A DNA stretch of 64,000 bases from Manduca sexta (lineage: Eukaryota > Arthropoda > Insecta > Lepidoptera > Sphingidae): NCBI RefSeq assembly GCF_014839805.1, contig NC_051131.1, positions 6,250,913 through 6,314,912 of the forward strand, written 5' to 3'. Numbering within the stretch: position 1 is the stretch's first letter; each line of letters begins with the position of its first letter. Made by a program: the position numbers and the translations under genes. Below are positions 20,759 through 32,239 of the stretch, one piece after another. The notes beneath the pieces were generated by a model. The model was not told the DNA's origin. It did not search any database and saw only the letters and a program-made list of their open reading frames with translations.

Positions 20759-23575
20759 ACACATATACACTCACACACCAACACAAGTACACACACATTA
20801 GCAATAAATTAGGTAATACATACATCTATTAGAGATTGAACAGCCGTGTTAAGCAATACTATGCTATTATCGTGTGGCTTTTTAATTTTAAATGTATTTT
20901 ATTCTCTATGTATTTTACACAATTAATTAATGGCTCAATATATTAGCTGTAGCATGTAGCTTTTCATGAGTAACACCTTGTTCTGTAAAATTTCAGCATC
21001 TGAGACACAGGATACCCTAGTTCAGATGCTAAGGTCCCGATGAATTTGTAAATTTCGGAAGTGTTACTATAAAAAAATTATTTGATTATTTTATTGTTTG
21101 CGACTCCGCTTACGAAAAGAACTCTTCCGGAATAAAAATCTAACTGATCACTATGTTTGTTTCAGTATACATTTACGCGGCCTATTTATTATTTCAGCAG
21201 ATCATTTATATGTGTGTCAAAGTTTAATTGAATAATTCCTATAGCGGGTACCTGCATTTTCTAAGAAACCTCCAAACATCCTTACTAACTTTCGTATTTA
21301 TAATTTAGGAAAGAAGTAGGTAAAACAAAACCATGCTTTTGTGTTAAGTCGGCGACAGCACATTTGTGATTTTCATTTTATTATTATATTATATTTCTTA
21401 TAGTAGGCAAATTACCATAAATAGCCGCGTTATGTTTAGTATTGTATTCAGTAGGGTTCCAGAGGATTACTACCGTACCTAGTGAGGAGACAGCACATAA
21501 CAATAACAGCAAATCATGCGCTATGAGGTGACAACCCTACGTGACAGTTGGCAACCGCTTAACTTAGGTGATCCGCTTATTCGTCTGCAAAACTAAGGTC
21601 TCCACCAAAGTGTAGAGTTTCAAGGGATCCTTACGGATGATCCCCGGCTTCAGACTATATGTGCCACGTTTCTTTGTTCTCAGAGCTGTTACAAGATATG
21701 GGAAGCTTTGTTGGGGCGTGTTTTCGTTTTGTTTCGGATATACAATGCTACTTTCACTTCAAGGAGGATTTATGTTGTTCAGATCAAACATATTTATTAC
21801 TACCATGTAACTCAAAAGGAAGCTTATTATAACTTAAACTTTCTAGTATTTTAAAGTAGTCATTATGATACCCTTACCATTATTTCTACGGTATTTGTTA
21901 CAACATATGGAAGAGTATATATTAAAATTTTACTAAAAACTAAAAATAGAAATTGATAATTATAATAAGCCGTATGCTGTCCTCAGACATCAACATAAAA
22001 TAGTCAGCTTATTTGTTGCTAAAGGTAGTTAATACTAACTCAACTGATGAAAACTTTTGAATTTGGACAATTGAAAATTGTTTGTGTTCTTAGAGTCTAC
22101 GAATTTTGTAATTGGCGTTATTGAACTATCAATTATTCCAATACCTATAAGGTACAAGTTTTAAACATCAATTCTAATACATTACTCTACACAAATCTTA
22201 TTATTAAACCAACCAAGGAGTAACTCATTTCGTTATAAGTTTTTAAATATTTCTCCAGTTTTAAGTTTTGACCCCGTCGGCCGAATTACATTATTATTTC
22301 GCATTGGATGTCGTATATATTTTAAATCTATTGACATAGAACAGTGACGAAGGGACCACATAATCCGATTCCTGTCGGCTTTCCTGTCGTAATTTATGTA
22401 AAAGCGATTTATCATTAGAACGAATTTCAAACCGCATTTATGCATATTTATAGTACCTATAAGTTTTGTCGAGTTCTCTTTCGAAAAAAATGATCCTTCG
22501 CTACTGGTATATAACCTTGCACTTTGAAGATGTAGAAGGGAACTGCTCAAAATCAAATAAGATTTTGATTATTATTTTTGTGTTGGGTTCAGTATAGCTT
22601 CATCATGCTAATCTGTATGGCCTTCATAAAGTATAACATATTGTAAATATGATTATAAGTTGATAATGTCAAAAAACCTACACTTGAAACAGTAGTAGAC
22701 TTTTCATACTTACGAGCTTTATCAAAATTTACTGGCTCGATGTAAATCCGGGCCTTACGTACACTTGAGAATATCAGGTGTTGTATAATTCCGATGACTT
22801 ATGTACTTCCAGCGCCTTATATTCTTTCGGTGTTTTATGTACTTTTAGCGCCTTATATATATGTGCACATGCGCCACAATGTGTAGGAGTTAAAGCTGCA
22901 GTTGATAATATAAATTAATTTCCCCCGGTGACTGTATTTCAAAGTTTAAAATTTAAATCATAGTAAAAATTTAATTGCTCTGCAAAATAAAATCCAGGCC
23001 GGTATGATATAAAATTAGTTTACGCTTTTCATTGTTTGACTCTTAGCACTCTTCAAAGTGTATATGATGTATACAAAATTCAAGAAAACTCCTACACGAA
23101 TGCTGATTTGCGCTTCGTCGCGTCCCGTGGCACAGATCTTGTCTAGACGTATACAATGTCTTTATAACCTGTTTTATTTCTTCAACATAGTTCGCAGGAA
23201 TTTCTTTTTACCTTTTCTCAACTAACTAAAAGGAATCAATAAACCTACATGAAATCTCTGGGATATTTTAAGCTGCTTATATTAAAATCAGTTGTATTTT
23301 ACTAGAAATTAGAACATCTTTTACGGACAGGGATAATCAACATACTCGTTAGTCATACCATAAGTTCACGCAAGAAACAAATGGTATGGAACGTGCAGTT
23401 TCGTTCACACGATGAAATTTGATTACCCTTACAGAGATTAAAGTACCCATTTCCAACATCAGTGCCCTATAAAGTGTTTATATTTTGCCGGTGAAACATA
23501 GAATCGTCCCATAAAAAGAATATCTTTATTTTTAATCTGTGTTTTTCTACCTTGGAACAAAAACAATCTGCACGA
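20759..23575. other. AT-rich stretch, no gene recognised
   Basis: No supported coding region. 22785-22870 contains two imperfect copies of a roughly 37-bp unit (CTTATGTACTTCCAGCGCC and a variant). The 107-codon minus frame at 22233-22556 has no recognisable motif. Confidence 0.45.
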
Positions 23576-23716
23576 AAATTATAAAGATGATAAGTTTGTG
23601 AGTTTGTTTGTTGGTAGGAGCTTAATCTATGGAACTACTGAACCAACTTTTTATCCCGGTAAAATATTTATCCCGGAAAAACTTTTCACACGAGCGGAGC
23701 CGCGGGCAATAGCTAG
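23576..23716 (+). mobile_element. Helitron-type 3' end, decayed
   Basis: Ends with GCGGAGCCGCGGGCAATAG then CTAG followed by T, the same GC-rich hairpin and CTAG|T terminus as the Helitron at 27151-28143. Upstream it has the GAGTTTGTTTGTTGG start-like phrase, GGAACTACTGAACC and repeated TATCCCGG. The 5' limit is uncertain. Confidence 0.5.
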
Positions 23717-24529
23717 TAATTAATAAAGTAGAGAAGCGACAAGCAGTGGCTGCCGGTTGAGTTAGTGTCGTTTAATAAAAGTGGCTTCCGAGCTGTGCCG
23801 GATGAATAGCAGCTACGTCGCTAGTCCTGCAGTATCCATCTCAGCGGGAGTTCAACGACCCGACAGTAAACAGGCCTTATCTTCTTAATTATCTCAGTGC
23901 AACAAGCATGTTTATTTTTATAATTTAATGTATCATAAATATCAATTTAATTAGGCCTTTGTAATATAAGTTTTATAATATTTTCATCTGTAATGGTTTT
24001 GTTTGTCAAGTAATTATAAGGAAACAATTAGTAAGATATTCTTTATATCCACCTACCTATTGTAAAACTTGGATAGATAAAGACAAATGTTGAAGATACA
24101 GTTGCTTTGTGTTACTTGGGCACGCGATCCGACGTAATGATTACCCATTGTACGAACTTTTACGACTTCATTTCTTAATGATATAATCGCCTGTTAGCAC
24201 ATCGTTTTAACCATAATTTTGACATAAGTTATTATGTACAGGTCCTAGTTGTGTAATTTTTTTACACAAGCGATTCATTTTCTACATTCAAGGCCATTAT
24301 AATGAGTTAAAATTAAATAGACTGGGTGTTATGATGCCCAGTTTACATATTTAGATTTTGTGTCACCTCTACACATACCTATATTACGAGCGCGGCCATA
24401 TAATTTTCGAGAATTTTCTATTAATATTATCACTATTAATTAATCATTAAAGCCAGTTTTAACTTAGCAAAAAACGCAGTAGTTGTCTTCCGTAAGCAAT
24501 TATTACTATGTAAAGAATCAGAGCAAGCT

Positions 24530-24720
24530 GATTGCTGGCGGTAGGATATATTTTCAATCGCTCCGATAGCGACCACTGTACACAAGGTGTTAAAACCCGC
24601 GTTAGTGACCCACGTTAGTTTCAACAAGCCGGCATAATTGTGTCGACTGCCGAGGAGTAATAATTTCTCGCCGGTCGACATTCTATTGGACTACACTCCT
24701 CTTACCTTCAGGTGCAGTGC
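24530..24720 (+). repeat. Dispersed repeat family 1, copy 2
   Basis: Best copy of the family in the window: CGACCACTGTACACAAGGTG, GCCGGCATAATTGTGTCGAC, CGACATTCTATTGGAC and CACTCCTCTTACCTTCAGG. A minus-strand frame across it (24436-24681) is an incidental product of the repeat. Confidence 0.6.
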
Positions 24721-25578
24721 AGGCACTTTGTTGTGCCTGCACAAAAAATAATAGCAATTATAGCTGAATGACTTGAGGAATCGAATGCTGAGGTTAGAGT
24801 TTAGACTAATAGTTCTCGCAGCAATTTATTAGTGCAATATAGTTGATTCAATTGTGCTTGATGGTTCAATAAGTTCACTACAGAAACTAACTCAGCATAG
24901 TGTGGGTGGATTAATTATACCTTTATGTTACAATTCTGGGTAAGGTAAATAATATTATGTTGTGATCTTATTATATTGGTTATTAATTTTATTTCCTATC
25001 GCTTCTCAATTAATTCAATTTGGAAGTAAATTTAAGTCAATGTGAAATATTAAATATATTATTTTACCATTTCTTAACTGGCTCGAATGTAGAGCATTCG
25101 AAATACATTTTTAAACCGTGTTGCAGAATCGATTTGTGTTAGTTTTTACCGTTGATCGCCTACTCGATGCTATAAACTTTGTAGCATAAATAAAAATTTC
25201 GGCAAAATTGAGTTGTAGAAACAAATATAAAAACATTAAACGTTTGCAACACACACCTGTCCCAAATTTATAGAAACTTATATGTCAATAATATGATCGT
25301 TTGAATAAATCGCCTAATAATCAATTTTAAACATAAAATTTATGATCCATTCTGACAGTTTTATTCTATTACCTTTCTAAAGCAAAGGCTTTTGCGTAAT
25401 CGGCACTAAAGATAAATGGTTTAGTCATATTTTACTACTAAGATTTCTAGCCTTCAACTATTATCTAACTCAAAAAAATATAGCTCCTAAGCATGGTTTC
25501 AGCCATGCCAAGTTATACTATTTTCCTTAAACAGAGTGAGAAAATGTGTTAGTATAATCATTTAGAATGTAAATATTT

Positions 25579-25647
25579 CGAAAGCAGTGGAAGGTTTTGG
25601 AGGAGGCCTTTGCTATATGGCAGATCGAGCAGAGGGACATATTGTAA
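25579..25647 (+). pseudogene. LINE ORF2 C-terminal fragment (RTE-like)
   Basis: A short stretch reads RKQWKVLEEAFAIWQIEQRD then IL and a stop. A W-x2-L-x-EAF ending is typical of RTE-like endonuclease-reverse transcriptase proteins in lepidopterans; compare the end of the RTE copy here (WRSLGEAYLQHW, 36380-36415). Only this 3' end of the element is recognisable, as expected of a strongly 5'-truncated insertion. Confidence 0.45.
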
Positions 25648-26467
25648 TTAAGATGCATCTATAAGTCATTCATAATTGTATAAAAGTTCGGAAATAAAGA
25701 CTTTATTATAATTATATTAGAAAATGAACATGGTCGAACTAAATATTTAGCCGAATTAATTAGTCCGAGTTACTTTAATATGGTAAATGCAGCGTAAATA
25801 TTTCGAATTACAACATAGACGAGGCCTGTATGATCGATTAGTCTTCAAGAAATGTAAATGATTGATGTACGGTAGAAGCTAGTCCACTACTAACATTTTA
25901 GGCTAGATTATTAACACCTGAGTCGCAATAGTCCATATAATATGATGCCTTTGTTTAAAGAACATCTAATTTAAAAGTTTAAATAACATCATCAAAAGAA
26001 AACACTAAAAGTAAAAAAGTATGACGTGTATCTTTATATTTATTACCTAAGCATCCTCCTTCGGGCGACTTCTAAAGTAGTATTTTCACCCCCCGGTCCA
26101 GGGTTCAGTAGACCTTAAACTCATAAACACGCCACTCTTTCCGTCGTGGTTTAAAATAGAGTTTCAGACCAATTACGGGTAATAATCATCCAATGATATA
26201 CCTGGCTCAATTACTAGATCTACTGATTCGCAATAACTGGAACCGAAGGCATTTCGTATCCACTGGAGCGCGGGACGAACCGAGCTACAATCGAACTACT
26301 TTTATAACATGCTATGATTTACTTTCTCATATTTATTTAGAAGCTATAGTATCAGCATGTTACTGGCTTTTGGTCGCGGTTCCGTCCGGGTGATACACTT
26401 TTACCGGGATTAAAGTCATATTATGTACTTATAATATGTACTGGTGGTAGGTATGTATGTATACGAG

Positions 26468-26709
26468 AGGCTCTCTGGGTAGGTGCCACCGTAATGTCTA
26501 TATCTACCGCCAGGCAATAGAGTGCATGTAGTGTTGTGTTCCGGTTTGAAGAACATTGTGGCCAGAGTAATTACTGGTCATTATGAGATTCTTATGTCTC
26601 AGGTTAACTAGTGAAATCTTGCTCCACGCAGTTCTTTGTAATTCAAATGTTATAGATTGTTGTTTTTGGGCGGCCCTATCATTTGCCATCAGGTGAGCGG
26701 CATGCTCGT
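26468..26709 (-). repeat. Dispersed repeat family 2, copy 2
   Basis: The reverse complement has CATGCCGCTCACCTGATGGC, ATTTGAATTACAAAG, CTTCAAACCGGAACACAACA and GGTGGCACCTACCCAG in the order seen at 17428-17695. Confidence 0.6.
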
Positions 26710-27150
26710 GTTGTCATTAAAACACTTTTCCAAGATTAAAGGCAACCTATATATTTTCTTATGGTTTATCTTTACTTCGTACTAACTAATATCATAATCG
26801 GTTAAATAGTTAAGATGTGAAAGCATAACATAAATAAAATTATATTGCATTTATAATATTAGAATAAATTTGTTCTTTATATATTAATCACTTGACTGAA
26901 TAATATAAAATCTCGATTAACAAAATCACCTAAGTCTGTAGAGTGTAATCTACTAATAAAACCAGCTTTTTTAAATTTGTTAGTGATTTCGTTATTAATG
27001 AGCGAAAATTAAGAAACAGTAAAAAATATGCCACAAGGAATAAGCCCGACGGGGTCATGTGTATTCTATACAATACAAGATATGTCTATATATTTAGGAT
27101 TATCAAACATAATTTCTGTATAAATAAGTGTGTAATGTATTTTTTATTTA

Positions 27151-28143
27151 TCTATACTATTATATAAAGCTGAAGAGTTTGTTTGTTTGTTTGAACGCGC
27201 TAATCTCTGGAACTACCGGGTCAAAATGAAAAATTCTTTTTGTGTTGGATAGCCCTTTGTTCGTGGAGTGCTATAGGCTATATATCATCACGCTATACCC
27301 AAAAAGAGCGGAGCAGTAATGGCTAATTTCAGGAACTACCGGTTCGAATTGAAAAATTCTTTTTGTGTTGGATAGCCCTTTGTTCCTCGAGTGCTATACG
27401 CTATATATCATCACGCTATACCCAAAAGGAGCGGAGCAGTAATGGCTAATCTCAGGAACTACCAATTCGAATTGAAAAATTATTTTTGTGTTGGATAGCC
27501 CTTTGTTCCTCGAGTGCTATAGGCTATATATCATCACGCTATACCCAAAAGGAGCGGAGCAGTAATGGCTAATCTCAGGACCTACCGGTTCGAATTGAAA
27601 AAATATTTTTGTGTTGGATAGCCCTTTATTCCTCGAATGCTATAGACTATATATCATCACGCTATGACCAATAGGAGCGGAGCAGTAATGGCTAATCTCA
27701 GGAACTACCAATTCGAATTGAAAAAATCTTTTTGTGTTGGATAGTCCTTTGTTCCTCGAGTGCTATATATCATCACGCTATGACCAATAGGAGCGGAGCA
27801 GTAATGAAACATGTTGCAAAAACGCGGAAAATTAATTAGTTTTGAGAGCTTCCGTTGCGTGCACTGCGTAAACGGTTAAAGTTATGCAACAATGATATAT
27901 GACGGGATCGTTCCTCTTAAAAAGTTCTACAAAAATATATTATAAAACAAAGTCCCTCGCTGCATCTGTCTGCCTGAACGTGTTATACTCAAAAACTACC
28001 CAACGTATTAAGATGAAATTTGGTATGAAGACAGTTTGAGACCCTGGGAAGAACATGGGCTCCCGGGAAACTACTCCTTTTATAACGGAAAACTTTAGCC
28101 TGAAAAACTTTATAACGCGGGCGGAGCCGCGGGCAAAAGCTAG
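27151..28143 (+). mobile_element. Non-autonomous Helitron
   Basis: It starts with TCTATACTATTATATAAAGC directly after an A (27150), ends with CTAG directly before a T (28144), and has a GC-rich hairpin (CGCGG at 28116-28120, CCGCG at 28127-28131) 9 bases before the CTAG end. These are the Helitron hallmarks: TC start, CTAG end, 3' hairpin, A|T insertion and no target duplication. There is no Rep-helicase gene. The interior contains a five-unit tandem array. Confidence 0.75.
27201..27806 (+). repeat. Tandem array, five 123-bp units
   Basis: Units begin TAAT(C/T)TC(A/T)GGA at 27201, 27324, 27447, 27570 and 27693; the first four are exactly 123 bp and the last is about 10 bp shorter. Each contains TTTTTGTGTTGGATAG, GCTATATATCATCACGCTAT and GAGCGGAGCAGTAATG. 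Identity between units is high, so amplification is fairly recent or homogenised. The array is inside the Helitron. Confidence 0.9.
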
Positions 28144-29558
28144 TTTAATATATTTCTAATGCTTATTAATAATATAGTTTTTTGGCCTTCTTGTCCATTT
28201 TAACTTAAACTGTAAAAATTTAACTACTCCTCCGACCGCGTAATTTTCGTAAGAATGGACTACAAAATTTTTTGTTTCACGTATTAAATATAGATTAGGA
28301 GATACTTATCGCTACCTGCCAAAGTCAAGAACCGTCATTACTCATTAGACAACGAGTGGTGTTTGGTTTATTTCAATTATAGTTATTATATTTGTACAAT
28401 TTATAGATTATAATAGGTAGTTTATTAGAATCTCATATTGAAAAAAAACTTATTCCTAATTGCTGTAAAAATATTCCTGAAGATTTTTCAATTACAGTTC
28501 GCAAGTTAATCTTGGAAGGCATTGATATTAGATGTTCACATTTAAATTCAATTCTATTTAATTTATATTTTGTGTCTGAGATTTAAGCTAAGAGTGCCCG
28601 AAAAATAATGGTTATAATTATTTCAAGATTAAACACCAGTGATTTACTTACGTTTAAAATTTACAGAATCTAAGTATTTGACGCGTTGAAACTCCTATTA
28701 ACACGTCAAATATTCCTTTTCTTTTTTTCTTTCTTTCTAAATATATTATGAACGCGGTAAAACGAGACATCTCTTTTATTTTCGATACTTAGCGGCTCTG
28801 ATCGTTAAAATACTTTGACCTATATAATATTTCTTAATACAACTTGTCATAATATTGTTAAAAATATTACTAAAATAAATATTATGTACGGTTGCGCCAC
28901 AGTATAAAGCCTGATTATTTTCCTGAAAGTGTTGTCTACGGAGTACTCGTGGCTTGCGGTTAATTTAGGAATTGCGTCGACACGCGTCGCTTCCTATGCG
29001 GCAGTAACAAAATCACGTCGACTGCATAATAATAATTAAATTTTTATGATAGCTGTTCCTCATGGTTTCCTACGTTGCCCTTAAGGGCCCTTTAGGATAT
29101 AACCACGGACACGAACCACGAACATTTACTTTAAGACTTGGGATGTATGTTACTTTCATGATAAAAATTAGATATTCATTATTTCCTGAGTTTCATTAAT
29201 AATATTATTATTATTATTATTTCCTGAGTTTAGGATTAAGGACGCCTAAAACTAATACCATGGCTATTTTATTTTCCCAGCTGGCAATTAAAGTTAATTG
29301 CAGAAACTGCAAATTAATCCGACCTATCTTAATTGGATGTACATCGACAGATCCTAGAAATGACTCTGCGGAACAAGGTTTTTCGTCGCATTATTCATCG
29401 TATGGACGGTAGTCGTTATGGCAGGAATATTCAGTTCCAGAATGTACATTTCTGTCGGAGTATTCAATATCTCTCGATAGTATTTTTTTTCTTTAGGCCT
29501 GGTACTGAATATGGTGATGGAGTTTTTATTTTTGGTTACAACGTGGCAGGTTACTACA
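28144..29558. other. AT-rich stretch, no gene recognised
   Basis: No supported gene. A short ATT microsatellite lies at about 29200-29221. Confidence 0.45.
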
Positions 29559-29923
29559 GATCAGTGCAATAATAATAATAATATCAGCCCTGTATTATAT
29601 ACTTGTCCACTGCCGAGCACGGGCCTCCTCTACTACTGAGAGGGATTAGGCCTTAGTCCACCACGCTGGCCTAGTGCGGATTGGTAGACTTCACACACCT
29701 TCGAAATTCCTATAGAGAACTTTTCAGATTTGCAGGTTTCCTCACGATGTTTTCCTTCACCGTTAAATCGAACGATAAATTCACAAAGAATACACACATG
29801 ATTTTTTTGAAAAGTCAGAGGTCTGTGCCCTTTGGATTTGAACCTGCGGACATTCGTCTCGGCAGTCCGTTCCACACCCAATTAGGCTATCGCCGCTTTT
29901 CTATCGGAATCGATCAGTGGAAT
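29559..29923 (-). mobile_element. Full-length tRNA-derived SINE with target duplication
   Basis: Reverse-oriented full copy: tail of ATT units at the low-coordinate end, body, and tRNA-like head (B box in the reverse of GGATTTGAACC; A box in the reverse of AATTAGGCTA). It is flanked by GATCAGTGCAAT (29559-29570) and GATCAGTGGAAT (29912-29923), an 11-of-12 target-site duplication. The head extends a little further 5' than in the 31109 copy. Confidence 0.88.
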
Positions 29924-31097
29924 GTTTATTTTTAAATATTGCGTGCCGAAAGATGATGCTCTAATGAATCATTGGATTTAAGGTTGCTTGGTACGTTAGT
30001 TTAGTTTTCAATTTACACTCGTTAAACAAAAAAAAACTTTCGGGTTTGAGTAACGTCGAGACAAAAATTTAATTATTTAAATAATAATAAACAGAAAAGT
30101 TTAAGAGAGCTACACTGACACGCACCTATGTCCTGGCTTTAGGTATTATTCCGAGCTAATTCTATTAGTGTTCGAAGAAAAATGGAGAAGCAAAATCCTA
30201 CTCACATGAGTGATAAAACCTCTGAGGTTTTATCTAATAAGTCTTCCAATTGAAATGTGGCTTATCGGGGTAACTGCTAAGAAAACATTTCAAGATAATC
30301 AATTCCCTGACGAGTTTTAAAACCTCATATCAATTTATCATGCCTAATTTGAAAAGCATACCACAGAGTTTATTGTGTGTATTGTATGTGTTTGTTCTCA
30401 AGAAAACTGCCTAGACTACAAAATAATTTAGGTAACTATTTGAACTCCCTTTGATACAATAGAACGTAAAGAAAGTTTGCCTATTCAAAGGGATTTTTGT
30501 AGTTTATTACTTCGTATTTTTAAAAATGTGCCTGTAAAATGATATAGGAAGCAAAATGGATTGCTGGAGGCGGTCTTTTAATAAGGGTAAAAATGTGCAG
30601 AACCGCTAGAATCTCACAGGTAGGTAGGTACAAAGGCTGAAAATTGCTTTTGAAGTTAGTCTGTTGTGTCACTTTAAATAAAACTCATTACGTTTTAAAG
30701 GAGAATGCCCATTTTTGTATGAGAGTTGGGCTACGCTTGCGTCTGTACAAAACCTTCACAAAACTATAGGGAATATATCCTAATTTTTATACAAATTGGA
30801 AACAATTAGATATTCGATGGGAGTTCGGAGTAATTAGAATTTTTATAGCGCGGTTATTTTGAAGTTAAGTATGGACTGCAATAATGTAAGGTAGAAAGTA
30901 CCTACGTGCCTGATTAAGTTCAATATTGCAGTACTTACTTGTTATTGCTATAAACGATTAGTGGACGGTCTTTTCACCTAGCTTTAATTGCCCTCATAAG
31001 AAACTGATAGGTACTAACATATCTGATAAGACGAAACTCCAATAAAACTTCTAACATATTATGGCGGAATATTAGTTTTTCACGGAGCATACATCTG
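29924..31097. other. AT-rich stretch between two SINEs, no gene seen
   Basis: I see no coding region, RNA gene or named repeat in this interval. Confidence 0.45.
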
Positions 31098-31452
31098 TAT
31101 ACATATGTCGGCGATAGCCTAGTTGGGTGTGGAACGGACTGCCAAGACGAATGTCCGCAGGTTCAAATCCCAAGGGCACACACCTCTGACTTTTCTAAAA
31201 AAAATCATGTGTGTATTCTTTGTGAATTTATCGTTCGCTTTAACGGCGAAGGAAAACATCGTGAGGAAACCTGCACATCTGAGAAGTTCTCTATAGGAAT
31301 TTCGAAGGTGTGTGAAGTCTACCAATCCGCACTAGGCCAGCGTGGTGGACTAAGGCCTAATCCCTCTCAGTAGTAGAGGAGGCCCGTGCTCAGCAGTGGG
31401 CAAGTATATAATACAGGGCTGATATTATTATTTATTATTATTATACATATGT
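31098..31452 (+). mobile_element. Full-length tRNA-derived SINE with target duplication
   Basis: This is the best reference copy in the window. Head: CGGCGATAGCCTAGTTGGGT, where TAGCCTAGTTG fits the pol III A box, and GGTTCAAATCC fits the B box. Body: TTATCGTTCGCTTTAACGG, CATCGTGAGGAAACCTGCAC, CGCACTAGGCCAGCGTGGTG and GTAGAGGAGGCCCGTGC. The tail is an ATT repeat. The perfect 11-bp duplication TATACATATGT (31098-31108 and 31442-31452) shows target-primed insertion. It resembles the lepidopteran SINEs called Metulj in Heliconius; that name is from memory. Confidence 0.9.
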
Positions 31453-31589
31453 TACCTGACCTTTTGTCTATGCTTTTCTGACTTACAACTTATTCTATTA
31501 CATGGATTACCTAATCATTATTTCCACCTACCATTATCTCACTCCAATATGGCATCAACACATATTGTAGAATAGATTCAGCTTAGTTT

Positions 31590-31715
31590 TTATGACCGGC
31601 CGTATGCCTGACGCCAACCCTATTTGGAGGATTCCGATCCCAGGCAACTCATGTTAAAAATACCAGATAAAATGTTGCTTGGCTTGGAAATCGAACCCAG
31701 GAACTCACTTCACAG
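31590..31715 (-). repeat. Possible tRNA-like repeat fragment
   Basis: The minus strand contains GGGTTCGATTTCC, close to a pol III B box, preceded in that strand by a CCTGGG... segment. It looks like a piece of a dispersed repeat unrelated to the main SINE. No A box or duplication is clear. Confidence 0.3.
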
Positions 31716-31923
31716 ACTGATTAGGCTAATAGTTAATTATCATAGGGAAAGAAAAATAAAACCAGAAATACGAAATCCGATGCATATTTTTATATAAATG
31801 TATATTTTTAATAGAGGTTTATATTCTTGGCATCCCAAAATAAAAACAAGAATTTGATATAGCTGCAGCACGTTTATATATACTCCTGAAGTGAGTGTAT
31901 GACTTCTTGCAGCACTGGTCGGG

Positions 31924-32221
31924 TCATGTCATGTTGTTGTCTATGAACCTCGCTATTAGCTGATCTCCAGCAGACAGCATAAACTCATTCCAGCCTTGAA
32001 ACCTAAAATATAATGTAGAAGTTGAGTAAACATGTTTAGATTATTATTATTGTTAAACTGGTTTCTTTAACTTTGGCAAAATATTTCCCACATTGTGGGT
32101 ATGTTAATAATCATCTACATAACTTAGAAACTGGACAGCTCGTCCAAGAAATATTCTTGTCGTTGCTGTGGCGCCGCAAAGGTGCAGTCAATACACCGCC
32201 GGGATATGCCGTCTCGATTAA
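31924..32221 (-). CDS. Candidate host gene: last two exons (C-terminus), product unknown
   Basis: Two exon-like blocks on the minus strand. Exon 1 of this fragment spans 32221-32124 (98 nt): acceptor ...AGCACAG, reading LIETAYPGGVLTAPLRRHSN then DKNISWTSCPVS, ending AA before the donor GTTATG. The intron, 32123-32003 (121 bp), ends TATTTTAG. The final exon, 32002-31924, begins with the G completing a Lys codon and reads FQGWNEFMLSAGDQLIARFI then DNNMT and stop. The phase-2 junction joins exactly. Codon usage is GC-richer than the surroundings. An ATTAAA-type signal lies on the minus strand about 110 bp downstream (31807-31812). I do not recognise the protein. The acceptor of the first block could be up to 18 bp upstream; further exons should lie at higher coordinates but none was identified. 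Confidence 0.5.
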
Positions 32222-32239
32222 CTGTGCTAGGTCTAGGCT

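Noticed and set aside
22233..22556. 107-codon minus frame
   Set aside because: No recognisable domain; length is within chance for 64 kb read in six frames.
27201..27806. CRISPR-like array
   Set aside because: Units are contiguous 123-bp repeats without spacers, inside a Helitron in insect-type DNA.
29681..29935. Open frames inside the SINEs (also 29633-29881 and 31119-31325)
   Set aside because: They are readings of the non-coding SINE body and recur with every copy.
31109..31170. tRNA gene
   Set aside because: A and B boxes are present but no cloverleaf with anticodon stem can be drawn; the segment is the head of a SINE with tail and target duplication.
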